Assembly: GCA_947178105.1 (NCBI GenBank)
Contig: CAMWXD010000004.1
Coordinates: 1 to 64,000, forward strand
Direction of reading: 5' to 3'
DNA length: 64,000 nucleotides
DNA from: an uncultured Eubacterium sp.
GTDB lineage: Bacteria; Bacillota; Clostridia; Lachnospirales; Lachnospiraceae
The notes under the pieces are model-generated. The model was not told the origin of the DNA and searched no databases. It worked only from the letters and a program-made list of their open reading frames with translations. Numbering within the stretch: the stretch's first letter is position 1; each line of letters starts with the position of its first letter. Positions 7,693 to 17,224 of this stretch are shown piece by piece. Position numbers and translations under genes: made by a program.

Positions 7693-10074
7693 ATGAATAA
7701 AAAAGTGCTCTATACTTTAGAATACAATAAAATTGCGGAACAGCTTGCATCTTATGCCTCTTCTGACTGGGCAAAAGAACACTGCCTGCATCTAAAACCA
7801 ATGACTGACCAGGCGCTGATCGAGCAGGCACAGGCGGAGACTTCTGCGGCACTGGCGCGCATTTACCGCAAAGGCAGCATCGATTTCAGCGGCATTCATA
7901 AAATCGGCATGTCCCTAAAACGCCTGGAAGTCGGCGGCGTCCTCAGCATTGAGGAGCTTCTGCATATCGCTGCTTTGCTGGACACCGCAAAGCGCATAAA
8001 GGCGTATGGCAGAAATGACCGTGAAAACGTCTCTGACGATGTGCTGGATCCCATATTCCAGGCAGTCGAACCGTTAACACCGCTGTGTTCAGAGATCAGA
8101 CGGTGCATCGTCTCAGAAGAGGAGATCGCGGACGATGCCAGCAGCCAATTAAAGTCCATCCGCCGCAGTATCCAGGGCATGAATGGGCGCATACACAACC
8201 AAATGACAAAAATCCTGAACAATTCTACAACAAGGAGCTATTTGCAGGATGCCGTCATTACAATGCGCAATGGCCGCTACTGCCTTCCGGTCAGGGCAGA
8301 ATACAAAAACCAGATTTCCGGCATGATCCACGACCAGTCCTCCTCTGGCTCCACGCTGTTTATCGAACCGGCGAGCATCGTAAACCTGAATAATGAATTA
8401 AAAGAGCTTTATTTAAAAGAACAGGAGGAGATCGACCGGATCATTGCCGACCTGAGCAATCAGGTCGCCGGCAGCAGCGAAACGCTGTTAAGCAACTATA
8501 AGCTGCTCACTACGCTGGACTTTATTTTTGCAAAAGCAAAGCTGGCGCAGGAGCACAACGGTGTAGCACCGGAGTTTAATACGCAGGGACGCATCCGCAT
8601 CCGACGCGGGCGCCATCCTCTGTTGCATAAAAAAACAGTCGTCCCGATCGACGTGCGCCTGGGCGATGATTTTCAGCTTCTTGTCGTAACCGGGCCGAAT
8701 ACGGGCGGCAAGACTGTTTCGCTCAAAACAGTCGGGCTGCTGACGCTGATGGGCCAGGCAGGGCTTCATATTCCGGCGGGCGACCGTTCCCAGCTTGCAA
8801 TTTTTGAAAATGTATATGCGGACATCGGAGATGAGCAGAGCATCGAACAAAGCTTGAGCACCTTTTCCTCTCATATGACAAATATTGTCACGATAATAAA
8901 AAAAGTAACGCCGAATTCCCTCGTGCTGTTTGATGAGCTTTGCTCCGGCACCGATCCGACCGAAGGCGCCGCCTTAGCGATCTCGATTCTGTCCAGGCTG
9001 CTTTCGCGCGGCGTGCGCACGATGGCGACGACACATTACAGTGAGCTGAAAGTATTTGCTCTCTCTACCGAAGGCGTACAAAACGCCTGCTGCGAATTTG
9101 ATGTAGAAAGCCTCAGCCCTACGTACCGCCTTTTGATCGGGATTCCGGGCAAGAGCAACGCCTTTGCAATCTCTGGCAAGCTTGGCCTGCCGGACGATAT
9201 TATTGCGGACGCCAGGACGCAGATTACTGCAAATGAACAGAATTTTGAAGACCTGATCGCAGACCTTCAAAACAGCCGGGCAACAATCGAAAAAGAACGG
9301 CTGGAGATCGAACAGTATAAGCAGGAGCTTGCCAGGCTGCAGAAGCAGGCGGAAAACAAGCAGGAAAAGCTGGACAGCCGCCGCGATAAAATTATTCAGG
9401 AAGCAAACGAGCAGGCACTTGCCATATTAAAGGAGGCAAAAGACGCCGCAGATGCCAGTATCCGTAATTTCCATAAGTTTGGTACGACAAATCCATCTGC
9501 AAGCGACCTTGAAAAAGAGCGTGCCGCACTGCGCGGAAAAATGAACGAAACAGAATCCCGTATTGCAAAAAAACAAAAACAGCCGGCAGCCAACAACAAA
9601 ATCCCAAAGAACCTGATTTTGGGAGATTCTGTAAAAGTACTGAGCATGAACCAGCGCGGCACTGTCGTCACGCTGCCAAATGCCAAAGGAGATTTGTTTG
9701 TACAAATGGGCATTCTGCGAATCCAGTCCAATATTAAAGACCTTGTATTAATCGAAGATGAGCCTGCCTCTTCTTCCAAGAAATCATCAAAATCCGGTTC
9801 CGGCAAAATACGCATGTCCAAAGCCTCCAGCATTTCCGCTGAGATTATGCTGATTGGTAAGACGGTAGACGAGGCGATTGTGGTGCTGGACAAATACCTG
9901 GATGACGCTTACCTCTCCCATTTATCTACCGTCCGCGTCGTACACGGCAAAGGAACCGGTGCGCTGCGCAACGCTGTCCATCAGCACCTGCGCCGGATTA
10001 AATATGTAGATTCTTTTCATCTCGGCGAATTCGGCGAGGGCGATTCCGGGGTAACGATTGTAGAGTTTAAATAA
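7693..10074 (+). CDS. mutS2: MutS2 family ATPase/endonuclease with Smr domain
   Basis: A 793-residue MutS2 protein. It has the MutS core and lever region, then the ABC-type ATPase with Walker A TGPNTGGKTVSLK and Walker B LVLFDELCSGTDPTEGAA, a long coiled-coil stretch (about residues 510-620, rich in E/K/Q), a KOW-like segment and a C-terminal Smr nuclease domain containing VRVVHGKGTGALR. MutS2 was described as a recombination suppressor, and in Bacillus also as a sensor that splits collided ribosomes; which role applies here is unknown. The start at 7693 is used because AGAAAGGA lies eight bases upstream. The response regulator gene begins 20 bp downstream. Confidence 0.95.
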   Translation: MNKKVLYTLEYNKIAEQLASYASSDWAKEHCLHLKPMTDQALIEQAQAETSAALARIYRKGSIDFSGIHKIGMSLKRLEVGGVLSIEELLHIAALLDTAKRIKAYGRNDRENVSDDVLDPIFQAVEPLTPLCSEIRRCIVSEEEIADDASSQLKSIRRSIQGMNGRIHNQMTKILNNSTTRSYLQDAVITMRNGRYCLPVRAEYKNQISGMIHDQSSSGSTLFIEPASIVNLNNELKELYLKEQEEIDRIIADLSNQVAGSSETLLSNYKLLTTLDFIFAKAKLAQEHNGVAPEFNTQGRIRIRRGRHPLLHKKTVVPIDVRLGDDFQLLVVTGPNTGGKTVSLKTVGLLTLMGQAGLHIPAGDRSQLAIFENVYADIGDEQSIEQSLSTFSSHMTNIVTIIKKVTPNSLVLFDELCSGTDPTEGAALAISILSRLLSRGVRTMATTHYSELKVFALSTEGVQNACCEFDVESLSPTYRLLIGIPGKSNAFAISGKLGLPDDIIADARTQITANEQNFEDLIADLQNSRATIEKERLEIEQYKQELARLQKQAENKQEKLDSRRDKIIQEANEQALAILKEAKDAADASIRNFHKFGTTNPSASDLEKERAALRGKMNETESRIAKKQKQPAANNKIPKNLILGDSVKVLSMNQRGTVVTLPNAKGDLFVQMGILRIQSNIKDLVLIEDEPASSSKKSSKSGSGKIRMSKASSISAEIMLIGKTVDEAIVVLDKYLDDAYLSHLSTVRVVHGKGTGALRNAVHQHLRRIKYVDSFHLGEFGEGDSGVTIVEFK

Positions 10075-10093
10075 ATATTGCAAAGGAGGCTAT

Positions 10094-10792
10094 ATGGCAA
10101 CGAAACAAAAAATCCTGATCGTAGACGACGACGTAAATATTGCAGAGCTGATCTCGCTTTATCTTACAAAAGAATGCTTTGAGACAAAGATCGTCAACGA
10201 CGGCGAAGAAGCGCTCACCGCCTTCCAGCAGTTTGTCCCGAACCTGATCCTGCTTGACCTGATGCTGCCTGGCATCGACGGTTATCAGGTCTGCCGCGAG
10301 ATCCGTGCAAAAAGCAACGTCCCGATTATCATGCTGTCGGCAAAAGGGGAGATCTTTGACAAAGTACTGGGACTGGAGCTGGGCGCTGACGACTATATTA
10401 TGAAGCCTTTTGACTCCAAAGAAATGGTTGCGCGCGTAAAAGCTGTCCTGCGCCGCTACCAGCCGGTAAAGCCTGAGGCATCGCAGCCTGCCCTCAAGCT
10501 TGTGGAATACCCTGGCCTGGTGGTCAACCTGTCCAACTACAGCGTGGAATACAACGGCAAGCTGCTGGACATGCCGCCGAAGGAGCTGGAACTGCTCTAC
10601 TTTCTGGCTTCCTCACCAAACCAGGTATTCACACGGGAACAGCTTCTGGACAATATCTGGGGCTATGAATATATCGGCGACACCCGCACCGTAGACGTCC
10701 ATGTCAAGCGCCTGCGTGAAAAAATCAAAGACACCGGGCAATGGGGGATTGCTACCGTCTGGGGCATCGGATACAAGTTTGTCGTCAAATAA
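10094..10792 (+). CDS. OmpR/PhoB family response regulator
   Basis: A 232-residue two-component regulator. The receiver domain (1-120) has the acidic pocket DDD, the phosphoacceptor in LILLDLMLPG, the conserved Thr/Ser as S in IIMLSAKGE and Lys in YIMKPF. The C-terminal winged helix (about 130-232) shows the PPKELELLYFLASSPNQVFTREQLL and RTVDVHVKRLREK motifs, split by a normal linker. It starts 20 bp after mutS2 with AAAGGAGG upstream and is followed by its partner kinase, suggesting a mutS2-regulator-kinase operon. The signal sensed is not evident. Confidence 0.93.
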   Translation: MATKQKILIVDDDVNIAELISLYLTKECFETKIVNDGEEALTAFQQFVPNLILLDLMLPGIDGYQVCREIRAKSNVPIIMLSAKGEIFDKVLGLELGADDYIMKPFDSKEMVARVKAVLRRYQPVKPEASQPALKLVEYPGLVVNLSNYSVEYNGKLLDMPPKELELLYFLASSPNQVFTREQLLDNIWGYEYIGDTRTVDVHVKRLREKIKDTGQWGIATVWGIGYKFVVK

Positions 10793-10837
10793 CCCGCTAA
10801 CAGACCTGCCTATGTGTAAAAAGCAGCCAGAAAGGAA

Positions 10838-12265
10838 ATGCATGACCGCATGAAACGCACACTCTATTTAAAATTTTTAGCCGGCTACCTGGTTTTTGGC
10901 ATTCTGGGCTTTATCCTCGTCTCTACTGTGACGAACCACGCCCTGCGAAACCAGGTTGAGGCTTCGGAGGCACGCACACTGTATGCCGAATGCACCGAAA
11001 TCGCCTCGCATTATGCTTCTGATTATTATAAAGGCACGATGGCATTATCCGACCTGCAAAGCCACCTGGAAACGATCAGCCATTATATGAATACCCAGAT
11101 CAAGGTCATTGATGTCTCAGGACGGATTATTATTGATTCTGACAATTCTGCGGCATCTGGCCAGGAAGCAGTTATCAGCGGCTTTAATATCTCCGACTTT
11201 GGCAGCAAATACTATATGGCCAATCGGTTTTACGATACTTTTTCCGAACGCCACCTGACGGTATTTGCCCCGATTACCCCCAGCTACCGGGTACGCGGAT
11301 ACGTGCTTATACATAAGCCGCTTTCGGATATTTCAGCCTACAGCTATGAGCTTTTAAATATCGTGTATATCACGCTGCTGCTGCTGTTTTTGCTGGCGTT
11401 TATTTTGCTGCTGCTGTTTTCCCTGCTTATATACCGCCCGATCCGAAAAATGTCGTCTGTCGCGGACGCCTATATCGACGGGGATTTCTCGCAGAAAATC
11501 AATATCCATACGCAGGATGAGCTCGGCCATCTTGCGGCTGCTTTTGACTATATGGCAAATGAATTAAATACGCTGGAAGACGACCAGCGCAAATTTGTAT
11601 CCAATGTCTCCCATGACTTCCGCTCCCCGTTGACTTCGATCAAAGGCTATATCGAAGCGATTCTGGACGGTACGATTCCCTATGAGATGCAGGATAAATA
11701 CCTGAATATTATCCTGTTTGAGACAGAACGGCTGAACAAGCTGACCAGCAGCCTGTTGGAACTGAATAAATTCGGCTCTCACGGCAAGACGATCCTGTAT
11801 ATGAAAAGCTTTGACATCAACTATATTATCCGCATGACCGCGCTGGCTTTTGAAGGGCGGTGCAGCGATAAGCATATGTCCATCGAGCTGATCCTGTCCG
11901 GGCAAAACCTGTATGTAACCGCAGATATGGCAAAAATCCAGCAGGTCATCTACAACCTGACGGACAACGCCATCAAATTCAGCCATCCAGACTCGTCCAT
12001 CACGATCGAGACAACCGAAAAAAACGGCAAAGTATTCGTATCCGTCAAGGATTCCGGCATCGGCATTCCAAATGACAGCCTGAAAAAAATATGGGAACGT
12101 TTTTACAAAACGGACTTATCCCGCGGCAAGGACAAAAAAGGAACCGGGCTGGGGCTTGCGATTGTCAAAGAGATCATCCAGGCACATGATGAAAATATCA
12201 ACGTCATCAGCACCGAGGGCGTCGGTACAGAGTTTATCTTTACGCTGTCCCTTTCCAGAGACTGA
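10838..12265 (+). CDS. Membrane sensor histidine kinase
   Basis: A kinase of about 475 residues: an N-terminal membrane helix (GYLVFGILGFILV), an extracytoplasmic sensor region of about 130 residues, a second membrane helix rich in Leu (LLLLFLLAFILLLLFSLL), a HAMP linker, the dimerisation/phosphoacceptor site FVSNVSHDFRSPLTSIKGY and an ATP-binding domain with N (NLTDNAIKFS), G1 (VKDSGIGIP) and G2 (GTGLGLAIVK) boxes. Two starts are possible: 10838 is only two bases from GGAAA, whereas 10850 (MKRTLYLKF) is 13 bases from it. It pairs with the regulator just upstream. Confidence 0.93.
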   Translation: MHDRMKRTLYLKFLAGYLVFGILGFILVSTVTNHALRNQVEASEARTLYAECTEIASHYASDYYKGTMALSDLQSHLETISHYMNTQIKVIDVSGRIIIDSDNSAASGQEAVISGFNISDFGSKYYMANRFYDTFSERHLTVFAPITPSYRVRGYVLIHKPLSDISAYSYELLNIVYITLLLLFLLAFILLLLFSLLIYRPIRKMSSVADAYIDGDFSQKINIHTQDELGHLAAAFDYMANELNTLEDDQRKFVSNVSHDFRSPLTSIKGYIEAILDGTIPYEMQDKYLNIILFETERLNKLTSSLLELNKFGSHGKTILYMKSFDINYIIRMTALAFEGRCSDKHMSIELILSGQNLYVTADMAKIQQVIYNLTDNAIKFSHPDSSITIETTEKNGKVFVSVKDSGIGIPNDSLKKIWERFYKTDLSRGKDKKGTGLGLAIVKEIIQAHDENINVISTEGVGTEFIFTLSLSRD

Positions 12266-12295
12266 TCTGTGCAGATAGCGGCGGAAACGAAAAAA

Positions 12296-12344
12296 CTGCC
12301 GGAAAAGCAGACATTTCACATCCGCTTTTCCGGCAGCTATTTTT
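12296..12344. terminator. Bidirectional terminator between the kinase and rplQ
   Basis: A 13-bp stem (CTGCCGGAAAAGC / GCTTTTCCGGCAG) with runs of T on both sides: CTATTTTTT on the plus strand and TTTTTTCG on the minus strand. It separates the convergent kinase gene and the end of the ribosomal alpha operon. Confidence 0.9.
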
Positions 12345-12380
12345 TCTAACAACTCTACCGATAATATTTCAATCACAAAA

Positions 12381-12938
12381 TTACACCAATTCAATAATTA
12401 CCTGCATAGCGCCGTCACCTTTACGCTGGCCAAGTTTTACAATTCTTGTATATCCGCCGTTCCGGCCAACATATTTTGGTGCAACCTCATCGAACATTCT
12501 GGCAATCATGTCTACTTCTTTTTTATCCTTCCGCTTATTGGAAGTAACCACCTTGCCATCCTTTCTTGTCGTTGTGGAGCTTGTTACAGGATAGAGAATC
12601 TTCAGCATTTCCCTTCTCGCATGAAGACGGGACGGCTTATCTTTCTTAACGGTCTTGTCTACTTCATCATAGACTGTCCTTCTCTTGCCGTCTACAACTT
12701 CTTTTACTCTCTTGCCGTTTGCATCTTTACGCGGAACCTTTGCCTTTACCGTAACTTCTTCAAAGTTATCCTTTTCACGGACAGCCATTGCAACCAGCTT
12801 TTCTGCAATCTTGCGGACTTCCTTCGCCCTTGCTTCTGTCGTTACGATCTTTCCGTGATACAGCAACTGTGTCACCTGGTTACGCAGTAAAGCTTTTCTC
12901 TGGGCAGAATTTTTGCCCAATTTTCTATACATTGCCAT
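12381..12938 (-). CDS. rplQ: 50S ribosomal protein L17
   Basis: A 185-residue L17, starting MAMYRKLGKNSAQRKALLRN after a GGAGGAAAT site at 12938. Bacterial L17 is usually about 115-130 residues; here a basic segment of roughly 60 residues (KAKVPRKDANGKRVKEV onward to SRLHARRE) is inserted before the conserved C-terminal part that ends GGYTRIVKLGQRKGDGA. L17 binds 23S rRNA near the exit tunnel. Extended L17 versions are known in Clostridia. Last gene of the alpha operon, ahead of the bidirectional terminator. Confidence 0.95.
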   Translation of the reverse strand: MAMYRKLGKNSAQRKALLRNQVTQLLYHGKIVTTEARAKEVRKIAEKLVAMAVREKDNFEEVTVKAKVPRKDANGKRVKEVVDGKRRTVYDEVDKTVKKDKPSRLHARREMLKILYPVTSSTTTRKDGKVVTSNKRKDKKEVDMIARMFDEVAPKYVGRNGGYTRIVKLGQRKGDGAMQVIIELV

Positions 12939-13106
12939 TTTTATTTCCTCCAAATCGTGGTACATTCGGCAGCACACTTTGGGATTACCTGCCGGATGCT
13001 GATATTTTCATGTCAATTCGCCACTCGGCAAAGCTGGCTTTTTTCTTTGCCGGAACGACCGGTCTGCACGCTTATGGCATTACCAGCCCAGCCTTTTTGG
13101 TCTTTT

Positions 13107-14066
13107 TTATTCATCTCCTGGATTCAACTGAAGCCCTAACTCCTTCAGTTTTGCCAATACCTCTTCTAAAGACTTACGTCCAAGGTTACGAACCTTCATC
13201 ATATCATCCGGCGTCCGGTTCGTCAGCTCTTCCACCGTATTGATACCGGCACGTTTCAAGCAGTTGTACGAACGCACAGACAATTCCAGTTCATCAATGT
13301 TCATTTCGAGGACTTTTTCCTTCGCGTTGTCTTCCTTCTCAACCATGACCTCTGCTGTCTTCGCATTTTCGGACAAGTCGATAAAGAGATTCAAATGTTC
13401 ACTTAATACCTTAGCTGCAAGGCTTACTGCCTCATCCGGCTCCAATGTCCCATTTGTAAATACTTCCAGTGTCAGCTTATCATAATCCGTGATCTGGCCG
13501 ACACGTGTATTCTCAACCATCAGGTTTACACGCTCTACCGGCGTATAAATGGAATCTACGGCAATGACGCCGATTGGAAGCTCCGGATTTTTATTTTTAT
13601 CTGCGCTGATGTATCCACGCCCTTTTGTAATCGTCAGTTCCATATACAGCTTGGAGTCCGCCCCGCCGTTTAAATGGGCGATCTCCAGCTCTGGATTCAG
13701 GATCGAGATATCCGTATCTACCTGGATATCTGCGGCTGTGACTACACCTTCACCTTCAAATTCGATGTAAGCAACTTTAGACTCGTTTGTACTGCTGGTA
13801 TTTTTCAATGCCAGATTCTTAATGTTCATAATGATCTCAGAAACGTCTTCCTTTACACCCGGAATGGAACTGAATTCATGCAGAACACCATCAATCTTTA
13901 CCTGACTTACGGCTACTCCCGGAAGGGAAGACAGCATAATTCTCCTCAGAGAATTACCGAGCGTCGTACCATAGCCCCTTTCCAGAGGTTCTACTACGAA
14001 ACGGCCGTACTTTTTGTCTTCGGAAATTTCTGCAATTTCAATATTGGGTCTTTCAAAATCGAACAC
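13107..14066 (-). CDS. rpoA: DNA-directed RNA polymerase subunit alpha
   Basis: A 319-residue alpha subunit. The N-terminal assembly domain contains [20 protein letters not shown]; the C-terminal domain (about 245-310) has [17 protein letters not shown] and [12 protein letters not shown], the helices that contact UP-element DNA and activators. The start is taken as GTG at 14066 ([10 protein letters not shown]), nine bases after GGAGG; a TTG at 14072 is in frame but too close to the ribosome site. It lies between rpsD and rplQ in the alpha operon. Confidence 0.97.
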   Translation of the reverse strand: MFDFERPNIEIAEISEDKKYGRFVVEPLERGYGTTLGNSLRRIMLSSLPGVAVSQVKIDGVLHEFSSIPGVKEDVSEIIMNIKNLALKNTSSTNESKVAYIEFEGEGVVTAADIQVDTDISILNPELEIAHLNGGADSKLYMELTITKGRGYISADKNKNPELPIGVIAVDSIYTPVERVNLMVENTRVGQITDYDKLTLEVFTNGTLEPDEAVSLAAKVLSEHLNLFIDLSENAKTAEVMVEKEDNAKEKVLEMNIDELELSVRSYNCLKRAGINTVEELTNRTPDDMMKVRNLGRKSLEEVLAKLKELGLQLNPGDE

Positions 14067-14108
14067 TACCAAGTCCCTCCTTTTCGGATCAAGTGTGCAT
14101 TACATCAA

Positions 14109-14702
14109 TTATTTCGAATATAACTCGACAATGAGCATTTCCTTTACAGGCACATCGATCATTTCACGGGTAGGCAGCTCCTTTACCGTTCCCTGCAAAT
14201 TATCCAGATCTACGTCAATCCATTCCGGTACCAGCCTGCCGGCAGTCACCTCGACGATATCCTTCATTCTCTGAATGCTCTTTTTACTTTCTTTAATTTC
14301 TACTACATCGCCTGCTTTTACACAGTAAGATGGGATATTGACCTGCTTTCCGTTTACTAATACGAACTTATGCCCAACGATCTGTCTTGCTTCCCTGCGC
14401 GTTCTTGCATAGCCCATACGGAATACGACATTATCCAGCCTGGACTCCAGAATGGTCATCAGGTTGGTACCTGTCATCCCTTTCATCCGGTCTGCTTTTT
14501 CATAATAGTTGTGGAAAGGCTTTTCCAATACGCCATAGATAAATTTTGCCTTCTGTTTTTCACGGAGCTGCAACGCATACTCGGACATTTTCCGGTTTGT
14601 TCTTTGCAGTGTCCGTTTGGATTTTTTATTATAACCCAAATAACTTGGCTCCAGGCCAAGCGATCTACATCTTTTCAGTACAGGTACTCTATTTACTGCC
14701 AT
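14109..14702 (-). CDS. rpsD: 30S ribosomal protein S4
   Basis: A 197-residue S4, a primary 16S rRNA binder. The S4 RNA-binding domain is seen at about residues 90-150 (RLDNVVFRMGYARTRREARQ and GHKFVLVNGKQVNIPSY). The N-terminal region has no zinc-cysteine cluster, so it is the C-minus form. It lies 19 bp after rpsK. S4 is a translational repressor of its own operon in several bacteria. Confidence 0.97.
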   Translation of the reverse strand: MAVNRVPVLKRCRSLGLEPSYLGYNKKSKRTLQRTNRKMSEYALQLREKQKAKFIYGVLEKPFHNYYEKADRMKGMTGTNLMTILESRLDNVVFRMGYARTRREARQIVGHKFVLVNGKQVNIPSYCVKAGDVVEIKESKKSIQRMKDIVEVTAGRLVPEWIDVDLDNLQGTVKELPTREMIDVPVKEMLIVELYSK

Positions 14703-14721
14703 CTTCGTCTATCCCTCCTAA

Positions 14722-15117
14722 TTAAACTCTTCTGCGTTTTGGCGGACGGCATCCATTATGAGGAACCGGAGTTACGTCTCTGATGGAAGTAACTTCAAGC
14801 CCACATGCAGAAAGCGCGCGGATTGCCGCTTCTCTTCCTGACCCTGGTCCTTTTACCATGACATCAACTGTTTTTAAACCGTGTATAAGAGCTGCTTTTG
14901 TAGCTGTCTCTGCTGCCATCTGTGCAGCATACGGAGTAGATTTCTTTGAACCTCTAAATCCAAGGCCGCCTGCGCTTGCCCAGGATAAGGCATTTCCTTC
15001 AGTATCTGTGATTGTAACAATTGTATTATTAAAAGATGACTGAATATGTGCCTGACCACGTTCAACGTTTTTCTTAATACGCTTTTTTGTTACTTTTTTT
15101 GCAACTTTCTTAGCCAT
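14722..15117 (-). CDS. rpsK: 30S ribosomal protein S11
   Basis: A 131-residue S11 with the family segments [29 protein letters not shown] and the C-terminal [17 protein letters not shown]. It sits at the 30S platform. It is located between rpsM and rpsD in the usual alpha operon order. Confidence 0.97.
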   Translation of the reverse strand: MAKKVAKKVTKKRIKKNVERGQAHIQSSFNNTIVTITDTEGNALSWASAGGLGFRGSKKSTPYAAQMAAETATKAALIHGLKTVDVMVKGPGSGREAAIRALSACGLEVTSIRDVTPVPHNGCRPPKRRRV

Positions 15118-15178
15118 TTCTAAACTAACCTACTTTCTGTGATTATAATTTCGCAACTTTATAGTTGATTCTTATTTG

Positions 15179-15547
15179 TTATTTTTTCTTATTTGCAACA
15201 GTTCTCTTAGGACCTTTTCTTGTTCTGGCATTCGTCTTGGTCTTCTGGCCGCGGACAGGAAGTCCTTTTCTGTGACGGATTCCGCGATAGCATCCGATTT
15301 CCTGTAATCTCTTAATATTCAGGGCGATTTCTCTGCGCAGATCGCCTTCTACAGTCTGTGATTCATCGATCACAGCGCTGATGCGCTTTACTTCCTCGTC
15401 TGTCAGGTCTCTGCAACGAGTATCAGGGTTTACTTTTGCTTCTGCAAGAATACGGTTTGAGCTTGCCCTGCCAATGCCGTAGATATAAGTCAAACCGATT
15501 TCCACACGTTTCTCTCTTGGTAAATCTACACCTGCGATACGTGCCAT
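15179..15547 (-). CDS. rpsM: 30S ribosomal protein S13
   Basis: A 122-residue S13 starting [19 protein letters not shown], with the basic C-terminal tail ([19 protein letters not shown]) that contacts tRNA and the head of the 30S. The start at 15547 follows GGAGGTGCAGTACAC; in-frame codons upstream have no ribosome site. An unusually long spacer separates it from rpmJ. Confidence 0.97.
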   Translation of the reverse strand: MARIAGVDLPREKRVEIGLTYIYGIGRASSNRILAEAKVNPDTRCRDLTDEEVKRISAVIDESQTVEGDLRREIALNIKRLQEIGCYRGIRHRKGLPVRGQKTKTNARTRKGPKRTVANKKK

Positions 15548-15831
15548 GTGTACTGCACCTCCATAATTCTTAAATTCGTATAATGTTTGTGATTTTCCTG
15601 AAATTCCCTCTTCAGCGCGGACTATGCAGCTCCGGCTGCCCGGCCTGAAATGTGTGTATAGCCCGTCAATTACTGACACTTTTTACCAGTATCCCCTCGG
15701 TATAAAAGATACCGGCTCCAGCAGTGCCCGCTGCTTATTATGAATCAGCAGGAAACCCTGCCGACAGCCGCACATAATAAAAAATCATTGGATCGCTCGC
15801 AGACCTGCTTGTCTGCTGCAAACAGCCGTGC
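15548..15831 (-). other. 284-nt structured spacer between rpmJ and rpsM
   Basis: No gene is seen here, although neighbouring ribosomal genes are mostly separated by 10-35 bp. The minus-strand RNA can form several stems, including GGTATCTTTTATACC nested in CCGGTATC/GATACTGG, GCAGGGTTTCCTGC and a GC-rich GGCAGCCGGAGCTGC region shortly before the rpsM ribosome site. It may be an autoregulatory leader, for example for S4 or S13, or simply a decayed region. The function is inferred from position only. Confidence 0.4.
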
Positions 15832-15945
15832 TTATCCCTGGCGCTGTTTGTGTTTTGGATTTTCGCAGATAATCCGAATACTTCCTTTTCTCTTGATTAC
15901 CTTGCATTTTTCGCAAATTGGCTTAACTGATGATCTTACTTTCAC
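15832..15945 (-). CDS. rpmJ: 50S ribosomal protein L36
   Basis: A 37-residue L36 that begins with GTG ([16 protein letters not shown]) ten bases after AAAGGAGG. It is the zinc-ribbon form, with Cys11, Cys14, Cys27 and His32 (ICENPKH). It is the first gene downstream of the strong promoter at 16035-16063 and opens the alpha operon here, instead of following infA directly as in most Firmicutes. Confidence 0.95.
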   Translation of the reverse strand: MKVRSSVKPICEKCKVIKRKGSIRIICENPKHKQRQG

Positions 15946-16034
15946 AGCAAATCCTCCTTTCCTTACGCTTGCAGCCGCCTGCCGTTATTCATCGGCACAG
16001 CGCTCCAAGGTTCATTCCAAAGCGTTCAGCCCAC

Positions 16035-16063
16035 ATTATAACACGGTGTTCCAAAAATTGCAA
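16035..16063 (-). promoter_or_regulatory. Promoter of the alpha operon (rpmJ to rplQ)
   Basis: On the minus strand TTGCAA (16063-16058), a 17-bp spacer and TATAAT (16040-16035) preceded by TG one base upstream (TGTTATAAT, extended -10). It lies immediately after the HipA-like gene stop and about 85 bp before the rpmJ GTG, so rpmJ-rpsM-rpsK-rpsD-rpoA-rplQ can be transcribed independently of upstream genes. Confidence 0.85.
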
Positions 16064-16072
16064 CAAAAAATT

Positions 16073-17191
16073 TTAAATAATCCCTAGTTCCTGCACTCTG
16101 CCATACACTTTTTCAAACACATGCCGCAGCTCCTTGTACCGGCTGCCTTCCGCCAGCTTCATAAAAGCGTCTTCGTCAAATTTCAGGTCTGTATATTCTA
16201 TATATTGAAAAGCAAGCTCACGGATCGTCTCTTTCGTATTAAACATCTGGCTGAGCGTATCTCCCGCTTCGATCTTAAAATAATCCGCCACCAGCGCACA
16301 ATTTAAGTCAAACATCGGCGCAACCGCTTCCAGCCTGCCCGTATCATTATCCATCATAAATCCATAATTCTGCGTATGCCTGTCTGTATTGATAATAATA
16401 TAATCAAGCACCGGTATACATGCAAACTTGCTTCCCCAGCGTTTCAGGCATAATTCCCTGAAATCGATCTTGCGCCGCTTACAGTAATCCATGACCTCCC
16501 ATGCTTCGATAAAGGACTGATCTTCCTGCACAAAATTCTGGCAGATCGATACATACGCTGTGCCGCGCGCCGTTTCTTTAATGTCGCTGAGATACACGAT
16601 GCTGTCCAGCCGGTTTTCAAAGCATTCCAGTATTTCAGACGCCAGCACTTCCATCCTCGTATTGACATATTCATTCGTCTTATCCGACTTTAGTAAATAT
16701 AAAGTATCCCCCAAATACACCCAGCCCTTGCGGAAAAGCCCCTTTGTCGTCAGCTCGGGGCAGATCGGATTCGTTGTGATCGTAGGGCAAAAGCCGCTTA
16801 GGGACAGGTCTAAAATGTCGCTGAGCTTGTTCTGCCGGATATTGATTTTCGCCCAGTCTGCTTTTTCCTCATCCTCTTTCACCCAGTAGCTGTCTACAAT
16901 CGACACCCCTTTACATTTGATACAGATATTGACCCTGTTATCTGTGGAATCCACCTGCGGGATCTGGAACGCAGCATAGATCTGTTTTGCATTATCCCTC
17001 GACAGAGACAATACCCTGCTGCTTAAATATGCTTTTACCTCTTGAATATTATGTAAAATATCTTTCATTTTCGTTGAAAGTTTTATATTCGACCGCAGGC
17101 AATATGGGAGCAGGTCATTGTGGATTACTTCTACCACAAAATCTTCCAGGTCAAAATATAATACTTCTGTATTTTTTAACATCAAATACAT
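16073..17191 (-). CDS. HipA-like serine/threonine kinase domain protein
   Basis: A 372-residue protein whose C-terminal half resembles the HipA/CtkA kinase fold: the catalytic-loop-like motif DYIIINTDRHTQNYGFMMD and the metal-binding APMFDLNCAL. HipA proteins phosphorylate targets such as glutamyl-tRNA synthetase and are usually paired with a HipB antitoxin; no HipB-like gene is next to it. The N-terminal 120 residues match nothing I recognise. The start at 17191 is provisional, since the best ribosome site (AGAAGG) is about 13 bases away. It follows the Na/Pi transporter by 33 bp, and the two sit as cargo between infA and rpmJ. Confidence 0.7.
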   Translation of the reverse strand: MYLMLKNTEVLYFDLEDFVVEVIHNDLLPYCLRSNIKLSTKMKDILHNIQEVKAYLSSRVLSLSRDNAKQIYAAFQIPQVDSTDNRVNICIKCKGVSIVDSYWVKEDEEKADWAKINIRQNKLSDILDLSLSGFCPTITTNPICPELTTKGLFRKGWVYLGDTLYLLKSDKTNEYVNTRMEVLASEILECFENRLDSIVYLSDIKETARGTAYVSICQNFVQEDQSFIEAWEVMDYCKRRKIDFRELCLKRWGSKFACIPVLDYIIINTDRHTQNYGFMMDNDTGRLEAVAPMFDLNCALVADYFKIEAGDTLSQMFNTKETIRELAFQYIEYTDLKFDEDAFMKLAEGSRYKELRHVFEKVYGRVQELGII

Positions 17192-17224
17192 GACATTTCA
17201 TCTACCTTCTCTATTGATTCCTAT

